Assembly (NCBI GenBank): GCA_030435675.1
Contig: CM059623.1
Span: forward strand, 2,878,012-2,942,011
Length of the DNA: 64,000 bases
Direction: 5' to 3'
Source of the DNA: Steinernema hermaphroditum
Taxonomy: Eukaryota; Nematoda; Chromadorea; Rhabditida; Steinernematidae
How positions within the stretch are numbered: the first letter of the stretch is position 1; every line of letters starts with the position of its first letter. Shown one piece after another: positions 53,785-64,000 of this stretch. A program made the translations under genes and the position numbers. The notes beneath the pieces were generated by a model, which searched no databases, was not told the origin of the DNA, and was given only the letters and a program-made list of their open reading frames with translations.

Positions 53785-56700
53785 CTAAACTAGATGATGA
53801 CGTGCGGTGATGCAGAATTCTTCTTCGTCGTCGTTTTTCTTCTCTTTCTTCGGCGTCGAGAAGCTGACGACGCGGTGGCGCTCCGAGGAGATCGAAGGCT
53901 CCTCGGCGCTTTTGGCAGGTGTTGGGATGGCTGTGGTTGGGAGGGTGGTGCTTGTGGGTGTGGCCGACGGCTCCATTTGTAGTGGAGTCATCATCAGCTC
54001 GTCGATGGCTGGCTTGCTGTGTCTAAAAGAAGGAAAAAATTGGATAAATTAAGACACTATTGTTGAATAGGAACTATCATCAACAATGAGGGGTATCATC
54101 AACGGGACAACCCTATCGAACATGTCCGATGTGGTCTAGTGGTTAGGATTTGCGGCTCTCACCCGCAAGGCCCGGGTTCGATTCCCGGCATCGGAAGAAC
54201 TTTTTCATTTTTAAAACATACCTCTTATTCCACGATCTCGTTCTTCTATGCGAACCTTGTATCTCGTGCAGTTCCACATTTTTGTGCTGTTCCTCGTCCG
54301 GATGCCTCGACGCTCTTCGCACACTTCGCCACATGCCAAATCCTCCAAGAGACCGTGTCCTGGACTGGGGCGGTTGCAGACGATTGAACGGAAGAGAGGG
54401 GCTCTTCGTGACCCTCGCGGCGACTCCGCTCCCGATCATCTGACTCATCTCATCTTCGGTGTCTTCCGGAATTGTCGTAGCCTGGACAACATGCTCAGGC
54501 ACTCCACTGCCTGAAGGTGTTTTGACGCCGGGCGTTCGGAACTTGTTGAAGGCTGAGGATGAGCTTAGACGACGTGGAGGCTCATTTCCTGAAACAGAAG
54601 TTCTCCCGAAAGTGGAGCGTCCATGGACGTTGACGCTCTGCACACTTCCGGAGTCGCTGTGCAGCTCAGCGATTGTGGGCGTGTGGGAGCGTGGGATTTC
54701 TATGAAATTCGATCATTTTTCATATGGGACAAGTGCTTACCTATAGGTCTAGTCGAGAAGTCCTCCCTTAAGCTTTGAAGCTCTTGCTGGAGCTCGTTCA
54801 AAATCGAATAGTAGCTCCGGAACTCGTCTCCTTCGGCAATCCTGTTTCCCCTTGCCAATCGTTCGCGGAACTCGTTCTGCCAATGCGTTTCGGGCTCGCT
54901 TAGCGCCTTCTGGTTGAGCTTGGCATTCAGGATTGGCATCACCAAGATCGAGATGGGCAGATTCGAGGTGACCATGAAGTCTATGAAGGAGTGGAGCGCA
55001 TGGCCTCCGGCGCGTTTGCCAACGAGCTCCTTGACGATTTTGATGACTTTCGACCAATGAGCCGTCATCTGCTGGTAGAAAGCCATGATCATGACTTTGA
55101 GCGCCAAGAAGATCGATTGGCAGACGGACTCGCGCACGATTCGGAGGGTGGAGACGGTGGCGGAGTGACCACGGTCGGTGACGGAGACGGAGCCTTGGCG
55201 GCCGGTCATGTCAACTGGAAGTAACCGATTTTTATCACTGTCTCAAGTAGTAGAATGCATAATACGATCCTCATATTAGTCTACCAATCAAACATTGTAG
55301 ACAACACCCATCATTTTGTTGGGCAGACCGATGAAATTGCTCGCAAACAGTGGATGAAACATTGTTTGACAGACAGACACAGACATAGACACACACCGAA
55401 GACGAGAGATTTTCTGTGGTACCCTATGAAACTTTATTTTAAAGATCATCTTTGAGTGAAAGTCAGTTCGGGTTATACCGACTTTCACACTCTAAAAGAC
55501 TAATGGCGAGATGGCCGAGCGGTCTAAGGCGCTGGTTTAAGGCACCAGTCTCTTCGGAGGCGTGGGTTCGAATCCCACTCTCGTCAAATATTTTTCTTTC
55601 ACAATCGCATTTCCGCTTTTTGAACTTTTCCAAATGAAGTGACGCTTACCATGCGCAGTGGTGCCTCTAATCAGCGAAGTGGCCAGTGTCGTCCCAGTCG
55701 TAGGTTGTGTAACAGTCTGTTTGGCCATTGGAGGATTGATGGCGTTATGCATTATGGTCAGACAATAACCGATGTCTTTGGCTTTAAATCGAGGCGCGTC
55801 TAAATTTTTAGGATCTTTTAGGCACACCAACGAGTGCGTACCTTTCTTAGCCGTGGCCGCCTTCAAGAATAGTGGAATGAGAACGTGGCACAGCACTGCC
55901 TCCAGTCGGTCGGCAGCAGATCCGATTCCATCGGTGCTGCATACAAACTCCAACGAGAAAGCGAATTGTCCCAGCGCTTGCATGAGGAAGGAGGTCAGTT
56001 TGAGGACTGCATTGCAGAAGTTCGGCGGAGGTGTGGAGGAGTGGAGGATGGTGGAGAGGTTGCTGTGGTTGGCCGCGGTGGCGCCGGCTTCATCGGAGCA
56101 AGAGTCGCCGACCATTATTCTCAGGCACATTTGGGTTATTGTCTGGAAAATGAGTATTCTAAATTGGCACCTAACCAAATAAGGCTCACCTTCAAAGGAT
56201 GAAGATGAGCAATGTAGGGGTAGGCCGATAAAGTGTGATAGAGGCCACTGAGCCAATTACTCAAAGCCGTCCAATTGGTCCGTCTGCGAACGGAGATCTT
56301 CTTTCCGATTTTCGCGATCGTCTTATCCAAACGTCTTAGTATGATGTTCAGGGCTGAACGATTTGTCTCCACTGACCAATCGGCCACGGGAAGTATGCAC
56401 ATGAAGTATCTAAAACGACGTGATCTGTCGATATGATCAATTTACTCACTTTTGCAGTCCGACACATCCCATCGTGTTCAGATCATATGGAGCCACCTTG
56501 AGAAGCGACAAAGCCACATCGCTCAGCTTGACATGGCACTTGTGATCCATCAACTCGGGAATTTTGATATGTTCAATTGCAGTTGCCAATTTGGAGAGCT
56601 CCTTCAAGCGTGGCCCCGCTTTCTCGATGAATGTGGCGCATAAAAGGAGCAAAGTGTCCCTGGGACGCCGGAACGTCTCCTTCTGAAGTTCGGAGTTGTC

Positions 56701-59700
56701 GATTTGGTCCCATTGGGTGGTGGTCTTCTTGGCTTCCTTAGAGGAAGCAAAGTGGATTTTTCCCTCGTCTTCAATCATAGTGGGAGGGTCGAAGAACTGA
56801 GGAGAGTCGGCGATAAACGATTTTCCTCGGTCACTGACCGAGTTGACAATATCGAAGGTTCGGGTTGGGCCTCTGCAAGAGTTACGGTAATTTATGGGCT
56901 GTTTTATGGGAGTGGCACCTCGCCAAAACTTCACAACTATTTACGAGGGCTTTCATCTCGACGCAGAGTGTGCTGTAGATGTTGATCTCGTGTTTCACAG
57001 CCGATGGGGCGTTGTTTTGCTTTGTGGTCTCTTTTTCGAGATGCTCGATGAAGTGGGGAAGCATAGCGTGCATGACGAGCTAAAGTTTGAATATCGAGAA
57101 GATGACAAAGAATTGTGAACTCACCAGCATCTGATGACTCCTCCGCGAATCTGGAGCGAACGCACAAACCGTCACACAACTGGCCATCACATCCGTCAAC
57201 AAGCAGAGCGTATTCGGATCGTCCCGATAGCACAGATCGAGTGCCTTCAGCGGCTTCGGGTGCTCCACAAGCGACAGAATATCTAGCGGGTCGTTCATGT
57301 TGTTCATGTTCTCCATAGCGTTGCACAGTTGGAAGAAGTACTTCGCCTTGATCTTCATCGCGTTGATCTCCAGATCGTTGTTGTTGTTGTCAATCATGTT
57401 GGCGATCGATCCACACATTTGTAGAAGGAACGGTTTGCGGTGCAGGATGTAGAATTGCTTGCAGACGTACTCAACCGTCTGACAGAAAAGACGATTCGTT
57501 TGGCGCTGACTGTAGCATCGAAGGATGGTGGGCATGATGAGGAAGAAGCCCTGCGAGGCGAACAAGGTGTTGAAGTGAATGGCGATGTTGAGGTAGGTGG
57601 CCATGCAGCGGCGGAGTATGAGGATGTCTTCGCAGTGGATGATCATCACTCCGTTGATGACGTTTATGAAGAGGTGCAGGTCTCCGAACATGAACGCGTT
57701 TTCCATCTTGGAGAACATGTCGCTGATGAGCTGTAAAGGTTTATTTGTAGGATATGTAGTGTCCTTTCTCTGTTTACGTTTAAACAATGTTTCGAAAAAT
57801 GTGATTTTTATAGCTATACCGTTTTTTTTGTAATATATAATGGAGACTCTCGGAATTGTTTCAGAACGTTATGTCTATGTCCGACATTAAAATACCCTCA
57901 GTTCGGTTATATCCACTTTCACACTCCGCCAGACCAATGGCGAGATGGCCGAGCGGTCTAAGGCGCTGGTTTAAGGCACCAGTCTCTTCGGAGGCGTGGG
58001 TTCGAATCCCACTCTCGTCAAATGTTTTGCGTTTTTTTATCTTTATCATCATTGAATTTTGTGGTTTTATTATCTACAGTAACGTGCGAAAATCTCTTTG
58101 TGGCAGAACATACGCATCAGAACCAAAATAAGCAAAAAACGTTTGACGAGAGTGGGATTCGAACCCACGCCTCCGAGGAGACTGGTGCCTAAAACCAGCG
58201 CCTTAGACCACTCGGCCATCTCGCCACGAGACTGCGTCGCCGTCAAAGCAAGCATAACTCACATTTGCCCAAACAAACTTGTGCACCGCGTCGATCGCCT
58301 TCAGCTCCTCGCCCAGGTCGCCAAAGTACATTCCAAAACAGCTCTCCACGCTTTTTCTCGGGAACGACGGCAAGTGGGTGAACTCGTCGTGGAGGAAGAA
58401 GATTCGTTGCGGAATAACGTTTTCCGGGCTGTACTTTAGAGCATTATGCGTTAGAAGCACTTTGCCGGCTTCGATGAGCTTATGAGCGAAAGCACTCTGG
58501 CGCATTTTCCTCATTGCCATGTCGGGGTCCATTTTCACTAGTGACAGTTGAGGGTAGATGTTCCGATGGAAAAAGTAGTAATCGCGGACGTAGCTGGATG
58601 GCATGTGGACCAAGTTTGTTTTGCTGTTGACCAAGAAGTACTGATCGATCTCTTCGTGCGGAATATTGAAGAATTGAATGTTTTCGGAGATGATGTGCTG
58701 GAATTGGGAGTCCTCTTGTACGGCGAAGTAGGAGGGCACGCCTGTTGAGCTGCTATCAGGACCGTAGATGACGACTTTCTTGGCACTGGGAACGTTGGCT
58801 GTGATCATGAGGGCTTGCTGAAATGCATGTCCAGGAAATGATTGAAGGGGACAAGGCCTACATCGCACTGCTCCTTCTTCAACGTTTGCTTAAGGTCCTT
58901 GAAGTAGAGGCCGTGTACGTTAGGGGCGATGAGCCAGGTGAGACTAAGGGCCATGCCAAGGGCCTGATCACTCCCTTCGCAAGGGCTGCGAACGTAGAAC
59001 ATCACGAAGCCGAACTAGAAACGTTCGCATGATTCTTGATACGGTCAAGTGGCTTATATTTTTACGGACTCTTTTGGTCCCACCACTTACCAAATAGTTC
59101 AGCAGCGAGTAAGCCGTCTGACTTGGGAAGGGACGGAACCGCAGAATCAGCTTTCTCAGCAATGACATGAGATACTCCTAAAAATTCCACATGTTATCTG
59201 GTGCACACACACACACAGCCACGGCAAATACACATTGGTGTTAGTGTGTTAGAACGGCACAGCAACACGGCGGCACATGCGTTGGTAGGTTAGTGAGAGG
59301 CGGAAAGCGGAAAACTAAGAAGAAGAAAACAACTCGGAAAGATTACCCATTGGTCAGTAGGGCGAAAGTCAAAAGTGGTCGACTAAAGCGAAAGAGGTGA
59401 AGAGAGGAGTACGGTCACAGCGATAGATTACGGTAGTGTGTTTATAGGGCAAGGGATTGCGGTATCTTTGAAAAATGAATTATTTGCTTGATAAAATATG
59501 ACACAAAAATTGCGGAACGTGATAGGAATCGAACCCGGGTCTACGATTTCCTGGGCGACAGTCCTAACCATTCGGTCATACGCACAGGTCGCATCAGACA
59601 TGGCGACCTATGTGCGTGTGGTGTAGTGGTTAGCTTGGTGGACTGCTAAACAACCAATGCGGGTTCGAAGCCTGGAGGAGTCAAAACTGTTTTCTTCACT

Positions 59701-62700
59701 TTATTATCTTTTAACATTTCCGTTTTTCACTTCTTTTGATAATTTTCAGTAGATACCGCAGCCCTACTTGCCCATAAACTCATTCTTAATAACAAACAAA
59801 CGTACCTGTCGATCTCTATTCGTCAATTTCTCCAAGAAGTGTCTCAAAAACAACGCCGTATCCTCAACGATACACGACCATATGACCTTCTTGGACACGT
59901 CTCCAACGGAGATGCCGTTCTGATCTACTTCTACGTCGTCCAACATTTCGATAATGTCGGGAACGACGCTGAGGATAGAGCTGGGGAAAAGAGGTTGAGC
60001 TACAGGCAGTTGTTGTCTGGACTGGATATGAGGCGTCTCGTTTTCGTCTCCCCCTGCATCGGCGCTTTGATTAACCTGGTGGTGGAACAGCGCTGGTTCG
60101 TAGGCGGCTTGCTGGATTATGGGAGTGGCGCGGAGTGGGAAATGCTGACGGAGTTCACATTGACGCTCTTCGGCTTCCCTAACCGCTCGCTTGACCATTT
60201 CTTGTTTCTGTTTACGGCGGGTTCGCGTCATCGTCATGATCGTTTGGCTCTGAACAGTCGGGTCGTCACATTAGGTAGTCTTTACAGTCTTACTGTAGAG
60301 TGCTCCTCTTCCTTCAAACTCAGCTCCTCGACCTTCGTTTTTACATGAGGCATCCATGGTGGATCCACCACTGGCTGTTGGCTTTGACCAATTGGGGGTG
60401 AGGGAAGGGTGAAGTCGATTCCAGGAGGAGGTACTTTGAAGATCAACTGGGCGCCGTCTTCCATCTTCAGCCACACGTGATAGCGATTCCTCCATAAGGC
60501 GTGGAATCGTCGGATGGCTGACGATCGTTTCGTGGCGTTTGTGTGGGACATTTCACGTTTCATGAGGCCTACAGAGTCGTCCATGCAGCGAACAGCGCAA
60601 ATTATGAAGAGTGAGGCTGAAAAAATGAATGAAAAATTATGTGAGACCAAGAAACATTTTTTTGGATAGCAGGTTTCGAACCCGCATCGATCGTTTACCA
60701 ATCCGTATTGCTAGCCATTGAATTATCCCGCTGTTATATCTGCAAATATATGAAACTAGTGATGGTTTGGTTCAATGGGTAACACCTCGGACTAGTAAAC
60801 GATCGAGGGGGGTTCGAATCCCAGAGTTGAAAAACGTCTTTTTTCGTTTTCCTTTTTTCGTCATACCTGCAGAAGACACCACCGACGGATCGCTGTGAAT
60901 CAGCAGTTCCCACGAAATTCCAACCATCTGCTTGTAGTGGTCGTCCCTCATCACGATGCAACTCTTCAAAAGCGCCGAAAATGGTGCATGAATGAGAGAT
61001 AGCATCTGTGTCTGAATGTAGCCCAACACAGGCGACTTCGTCACCAGAAGTTCGCTGACGTCGACATTGTCCACCGATTCCTGAAATATCATACGTCAAA
61101 TGTACTCTTCACTGAAAATTGATGATACTAATAGTGAATTGTGAATTGAGTGATTTCGTGATGCACGTGATATTGAACTAAACAAGAGAGAATAACGAAA
61201 AATTTGTGATTTGTGGTGTCGTGTTGTGGTGCTTGCACCGACCGACCTGCTTGACCGCCTCAATGATCATTTTAAGCATAGTGCCTCTTTCGGGCCTTTC
61301 CGGCCTCTCGCCCAACAAATCCAACAGTTTCTTGAAGAGCTGAAGGGTAACTTGTCAGTTGGAAAATCGCTTACCTGGTTGCTGTTCTTCTTTGAGCTTT
61401 TCGCCTCCTTGTTCTCTTCGATTTCGCTCAGTTTTTCGATTAGTAACCCTCGGAGGGCGAGCGGGGTTCGGTCGACGCCGGATTGGCGGACGATAGCCGA
61501 TTCTCGGCGTGGGACTTGAGAGGTTCGCTTCTGTAGAAAATAAAAAATGAAATGAAAAAAAAAAAAACATTGAAAAGTCAAAATACAATTTTGGCTTCAC
61601 CCGGATTCGAACTCGGATCGAGAAATTACCAGTCGAAGACGTTATCCACTACACCACAAGTGCAATGTGCCTGCGAATTTGCGTGCAAGTAGTGCAGTGG
61701 TAAGCATCTTAGATTAGGAATCGATCGGTCCGAGTTCGAATCCGGTCGAGTGAAAAATTTTCTTATCACAATTTTCTGACTTTTCCACGACCACCAATCA
61801 CTTAGAACTTTACCTTCTTGAACGTTTCCCTCTTCTTATTCCAACTATTGACCAACAATTGCCTCTTATCGACCTTTTTGTCCAGTGGAGCCGTGTCATC
61901 GTAAACGCTCTTCAACGACTCAACCAGCCGATTGCACTGCCTGTGGATTCTTTCGAAACAGTTCGGAGTGCAGAACTTCTCGTGAGAGCAGTTCATGTCG
62001 AACGAATTGGATACGGTGACCATGACCCGAAGCCACGGGAGGTTCTTGAACATCTCCTCCTCTTCTTCGTCGAACTGATGTGCCGTTGGGTGCTCTTTCA
62101 GCTGGTAAGATGAAGAAGATCCGGCTGGTGGTTGATTGGTCGAGCCATAGGTGGAGCCTAGGGGAATAACTTAAACTACTAAAATGCTAAAATTCCTTAC
62201 CAGGACAGCTAGATCCAGCTGCGGAAATGCTGGCCCTTTCCGGCGAGACATGAAGCTCTGCTGAGTACTCCTCTTGACTCGACGTCAGTCCACATGATGA
62301 CACCTTGGCGGCATTAGGCTTGAGACCCTCTCTCGAGCCGATTCCTATAGAAATCGTCGCATATTATGTGTGCACAAAACATCGTGTAACAGAGCACAGA
62401 AGGAAAACGCGATCATGCAGGCAAGCATCACAGCAAAGTGTAGGATAGAAGGTGTCGAAATGAGAACTTGGAGAGTTCGCAAACCTTCGTCGGAGTACGG
62501 TAGCGTTGGCGACGGAGACGCGCCTCTCATGTGAGGAAAGCGGTGGACGCTTCTCAAGGAAGCTGTCTTACGGCGACGCGTCCAATCCGATGGATGCGCT
62601 TCGAGCATAAGTGGAGCTACAGAGGTTGGTAATATGGTAGTCGACATGAGGGTGGGGGTTAGTGACAAGATTAAGTCATGCTCCACAGCAATCGGTGTCT

Positions 62701-64000
62701 TTGGTGAATCTTACCTGTTTCGGAGCTTTCGTCGCGTTCGATCTCCGAAGTCGAGCCGGTGATGCCGTTTCCGGGCGTACGTGATTGTTTCCGGGCTCTG
62801 TATAGTCGGATTAAAAAATTGCTGACATTTTTTCGATTTGGTCCCACAACGTTTTTTTTTGCGCGCGCCACGCCATCTTCGTGTGTGGTACTGCATTTTA
62901 CAATGGGAAATGCAAATCGTCTGCATGTTTGGACACTTTTGACGGGGATATCACACGAATCTCAAAATTCTACAAGCAAATCAGTATTGCCTGGTTAATT
63001 GCGAGTCGATTGAGCCCAAAATTGTCGAAATTGAACGCGTGCACAAGAAGTTATTCACATTTTCATCGCCAGATGCCGCGATATCAATGCACAAACCATG
63101 GTTTTGTGGTGTTTCGCCGGTTTCTTTTGGAGGTTTCGCAGAAATATGGGTTGGGGCTACACAGGACGAGTCGAGAACTGTCCTGATCGAGAAATTTGGG
63201 AAACTATTTTGGCACGAGATTCTTTCATATCACGGTTCGTCGACGAGGGGAATAGGGGGTTAGGAGTGGAACTGTCGTAACTTCCGCTATACTACTGTGA
63301 TCTCAATCCGATAAAGATGTTCTGTACCGGGGAAAACTCCAAAAGAAACCGCAAAACACCGCAAAACCATGGTTTGTGCATTGATATCGCGGCATCTGGC
63401 GATGAAAATGTGAATAACTTCTTGTACACGCGTTCAATTTCGACAATTTTGGGCTCAATCGACTCGCAATTAACCAGGCAATACTGATTTGCTTGTAGAA
63501 TTTTGAGATTCGTGTGATATCCCCATCAGAAGTGTTCAAACATGAAGACGATTTGCATTTCCCATTGTAAAATGCAGTACCACACACGAAGATGGCGTGG
63601 CGCGCGCAAAAAAAGCGTTGTGGGACCAAATCGAAAAAATGTCAGCAATTTTTTAATCCGACTATAATATGATTGGATGGATACACTACCAATATGTTCC
63701 GAAAAGTGAGACGTTCTGATTCGACGAATCAGATATCCCATGCATATAAACCGAGAATCAAGTAGCCCTTGTTTTGTACTCACCTGAAAGAAGACTGCCT
63801 TCTTTTGTGACTCGATTCCAGCGACGGCTGCGCCCCTCCCGGCGATCCTCTCTTCAGCAGCCTTTGCCTTCCCTGCGCCAGTCGACGTGCTGAAAGAACT
63901 CTTTTCACAAAATTGAAATTCCCGTCATCGTAGTGCCAAGTAGCAACGTGTTAGAGTGCCGGAAAGTAGAGAGTGTTCGTCCAAAGGGAGTGAGTCGAAG
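53785..64000 (-). CDS. unc-80: UNC-80, NALCN channel auxiliary subunit, partial at 5' end and interrupted by a MITE
   Basis: Exons (minus): 63889-62715 with the MITE 62801-63666 inside, 62616-62485, 62344-62201, 62157-61814, 61530-61375, 61339-61247, 61080-60867, 60616-60294, 60249-59806, 59177-59091, 59014-58862, 58817-58263, 57730-57125, 57079-56919, 56872-56450, 56409-56190, 56142-55842, 55799-55650, 55214-54741, 54699-54222, 54022-53785. Diagnostic UNC80 blocks are NATKRSSAIRRFHALWRNRY, KVPPPGIDFTLPSPPIG, PWMPHVKTKVEELSLKEEE, GDLHLFINVINGVMIIHCED, QGFFLIMPTILRCYSQRQTN, KQFYILHRKPFLLQMCGS and CVTVCAFAPDSRRSHQM. UNC-80 bridges NALCN and UNC-79 in the neuronal sodium-leak complex. All exon phases join. 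The 5' part lies beyond the window. The exon at 62715-63889 is coding on both sides of the MITE. Confidence 0.93.
54125..54195 (+). tRNA. tRNA-Glu (CTC), in an unc-80 intron
   Basis: Same sequence as 47814-47884 and 50889-50959, with a TTTTT terminator. It lies antisense in the 199-nt intron 54023-54221. Confidence 0.95.
55505..55586 (+). tRNA. tRNA-Leu (TAA), in an unc-80 intron
   Basis: A class II tRNA: GGCGAGATGGCCGAGCGG head, anticodon arm GCTGG-TTTAAGG-ACCAG-type with anticodon TAA, variable arm TCTCTTCGGAG, B-box GGTTCGAATCC, TCTCGTCA end, TTTTT terminator. It lies antisense in intron 55215-55649. Its upstream 40 bp resemble those of the copy at 57939. Confidence 0.94.
57939..58020 (+). 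tRNA. tRNA-Leu (TAA), in an unc-80 intron
   Basis: Identical body to 55505-55586, with a TTTT terminator, antisense in intron 57731-58262. The conserved upstream CACTTTCACACTC shared with the other copy suggests duplication together with flank. Confidence 0.94.
58144..58225 (-). tRNA. tRNA-Leu (TAG), in the same unc-80 intron
   Basis: Minus-strand class II cloverleaf starting GGCGAGATGGCCGAGTGG with anticodon loop TTTTAGG (anticodon TAG), variable arm CTCCTCGGAG and end TCTCGTCA, TTTTTT terminator. It is convergent with the TAA copy 123 bp away and differs at a few positions, so it is an isoacceptor and not a simple inverted copy. Confidence 0.93.
59519..59586 (-). ncRNA. tRNA-like gene, left of divergent pair 1
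   Basis: Reads TGACCGAATGGTTAGGAC (A-box region) and CCCGGGTTCGATTCCTATCA (B-box region) on the minus strand with a TTTTT terminator beyond. The acceptor and anticodon stems do not pair well, so it is a pseudo or non-standard tRNA. It lies in unc-80 intron 59178-59805. Confidence 0.4.
59612..59682 (+). ncRNA. tRNA-like gene, right of divergent pair 1
   Basis: GTGGTGTAGTGGTTAGC (A-box), a TTGGT...ACCAA stem enclosing a 13-nt loop with CTGCTAA, and GCGGGTTCGAAGCC (B-box), then TTTT. Its head is an inverted match of the partner across CGCACAGGTCGC/GCGACCTATGTGCG. Confidence 0.4.
60664..60735 (-). ncRNA. tRNA-like gene, left of divergent pair 2
   Basis: Minus strand: AATTCAATGGCTAGC, a TTGGTAA loop, and a well-paired T arm GCGGG-TTCGAAA-CCTGC. 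It lies in unc-80 intron 60617-60866. The anticodon stem is poor. Confidence 0.4.
60763..60830 (+). ncRNA. tRNA-like gene, right of divergent pair 2
   Basis: TGGTTCAATGGGTAAC (A-box), a perfect CCTCG/CGAGG stem with a 14-nt loop containing CTAGTAA, GGGGTTCGAATCCC (B-box), then TTTTTT. The enlarged anticodon-arm loop is unlike a normal tRNA. Confidence 0.42.
61593..61665 (-). ncRNA. tRNA-like gene, left of divergent pair 3
   Basis: Minus strand: TTGTGGTGTAGTGGATAAC (A-box), CTGGTAA loop, GAGTTCGAATCC (B-box), TTTT beyond. It lies in unc-80 intron 61531-61813. Confidence 0.4.
61682..61753 (+). ncRNA. tRNA-like gene, right of divergent pair 3
   Basis: AAGTAGTGCAGTGGTAAGC (A-box), TTAGGAA loop, GAGTTCGAATCC (B-box), then TTTT. 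Head and B-box mirror the partner at 61593-61665, separated by only 16 bp. Confidence 0.4.
62801..63666. mobile_element. 866-bp palindromic MITE inside an unc-80 coding exon
   Basis: The ends are TATAGTCGGATTAAAAAATT and the inverse AATTTTTTAATCCGACTATA. The two halves match almost base for base (for example GGTCCCACAACG / CGTTGTGGGACC and GATGGCGTGGCGCGCGC). The terminal sequence places it in the same family as 14009-14860 and 32089-32730, although the interior differs. Reading unc-80 through it meets a stop; keeping one TA and dropping the rest restores the frame. Confidence 0.9.

Noticed and set aside
57939..58225. Pair of tRNA-Leu genes considered as a foldback repeat
   Set aside because: The two have different anticodons (TAA and TAG) and complete independent structures and terminators, so they are separate tRNA genes.
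62801..63666. Palindrome considered as a normal unc-80 intron using GTCGGA and CAGAG as splice sites
   Set aside because: An in-frame join is arithmetically possible but the donor is weak and it would change a conserved stretch; kept only as an alternative needing RNA evidence.
1..64000. CRISPR array, bacterial operon or horizontally acquired block
   Set aside because: No regularly spaced short direct repeats of CRISPR type, no Shine-Dalgarno-led operons, and introns occur throughout the recognised genes.

Overview
This window is nuclear DNA of a nematode. The evidence is compact genes with many 35-60 nt GT-AG introns, start codons sitting just behind TTTCAG or TTTTAG sites that look like spliced-leader acceptors, closely spaced gene pairs that look like operons, and nematode gene content: a nematocin precursor, a WAGO-type Argonaute, unc-80, LEA-like proteins and a family of MDxVPxxF F-box-like proteins. 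From memory, that last family resembles one expanded in Steinernema, so a Steinernema-like worm is my best guess, not a demonstrated fact. GC content is moderate and there is no bacterial, viral or CRISPR signature.

Layout. 1-9.8 kb is an accessory, repeat-rich region: a partial gene at the left edge, a small membrane-protein gene, a 1.8 kb foldback element with tRNA-like promoters, a tRNA-derived SINE-like unit, coding remnants, and a 2.98 kb insertion flanked by a 12-bp direct repeat. 10.1-23.4 kb is a gene block: CCT3 chaperonin, a truncated copy of a small orphan gene, a TMEM70-like gene interrupted by a palindromic element, the nematocin precursor, a VMA12/TMEM199-like V-ATPase assembly factor, transportin-3, the intact orphan gene, and an unknown gene. 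23.9-24.5 kb is an inverted duplicate of the transportin tail plus the orphan gene. 26.3-29.5 kb is an Argonaute. 30-34 kb holds a small PAN-like secreted protein, a mariner remnant with a nested palindromic element, and a frameshifted F-box-like gene. 34.7-36.2 kb has two convergent LEA-like genes. 36.9-39.9 kb has a ZNF593/Bud20 homologue, a five-finger GLI-type protein (probably one operon) and eIF3h. 40-46 kb is repeats and decayed F-box-like paralogues, one of them split by a candidate solo LTR. 46.6-50.8 kb is a zinc-finger/AT-hook gene followed by a GT92 glycosyltransferase. 51-53.6 kb is an oligoribonuclease with a second, degenerate domain, followed by an F-box-like gene. 53.8 kb to the right edge is unc-80 (NALCN channel complex), on the minus strand and incomplete at its 5' end.

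Three patterns stand out. First, a family of 640-870 bp near-perfect palindromes with TA-flanked ends (TATAGTCRGATTAAAAAA) lies inside coding exons of both the TMEM70-like gene and unc-80; removing each one while keeping a single TA restores the conserved reading frame exactly. Second, every unc-80 intron longer than about 190 nt carries tRNA or tRNA-like genes and none of the shorter introns does. Third, the oligoribonuclease encodes a catalytically dead copy of its own fold upstream of the active one. All gene models here come from reading splice sites by eye and from remembered family signatures; nothing was searched or aligned by program.
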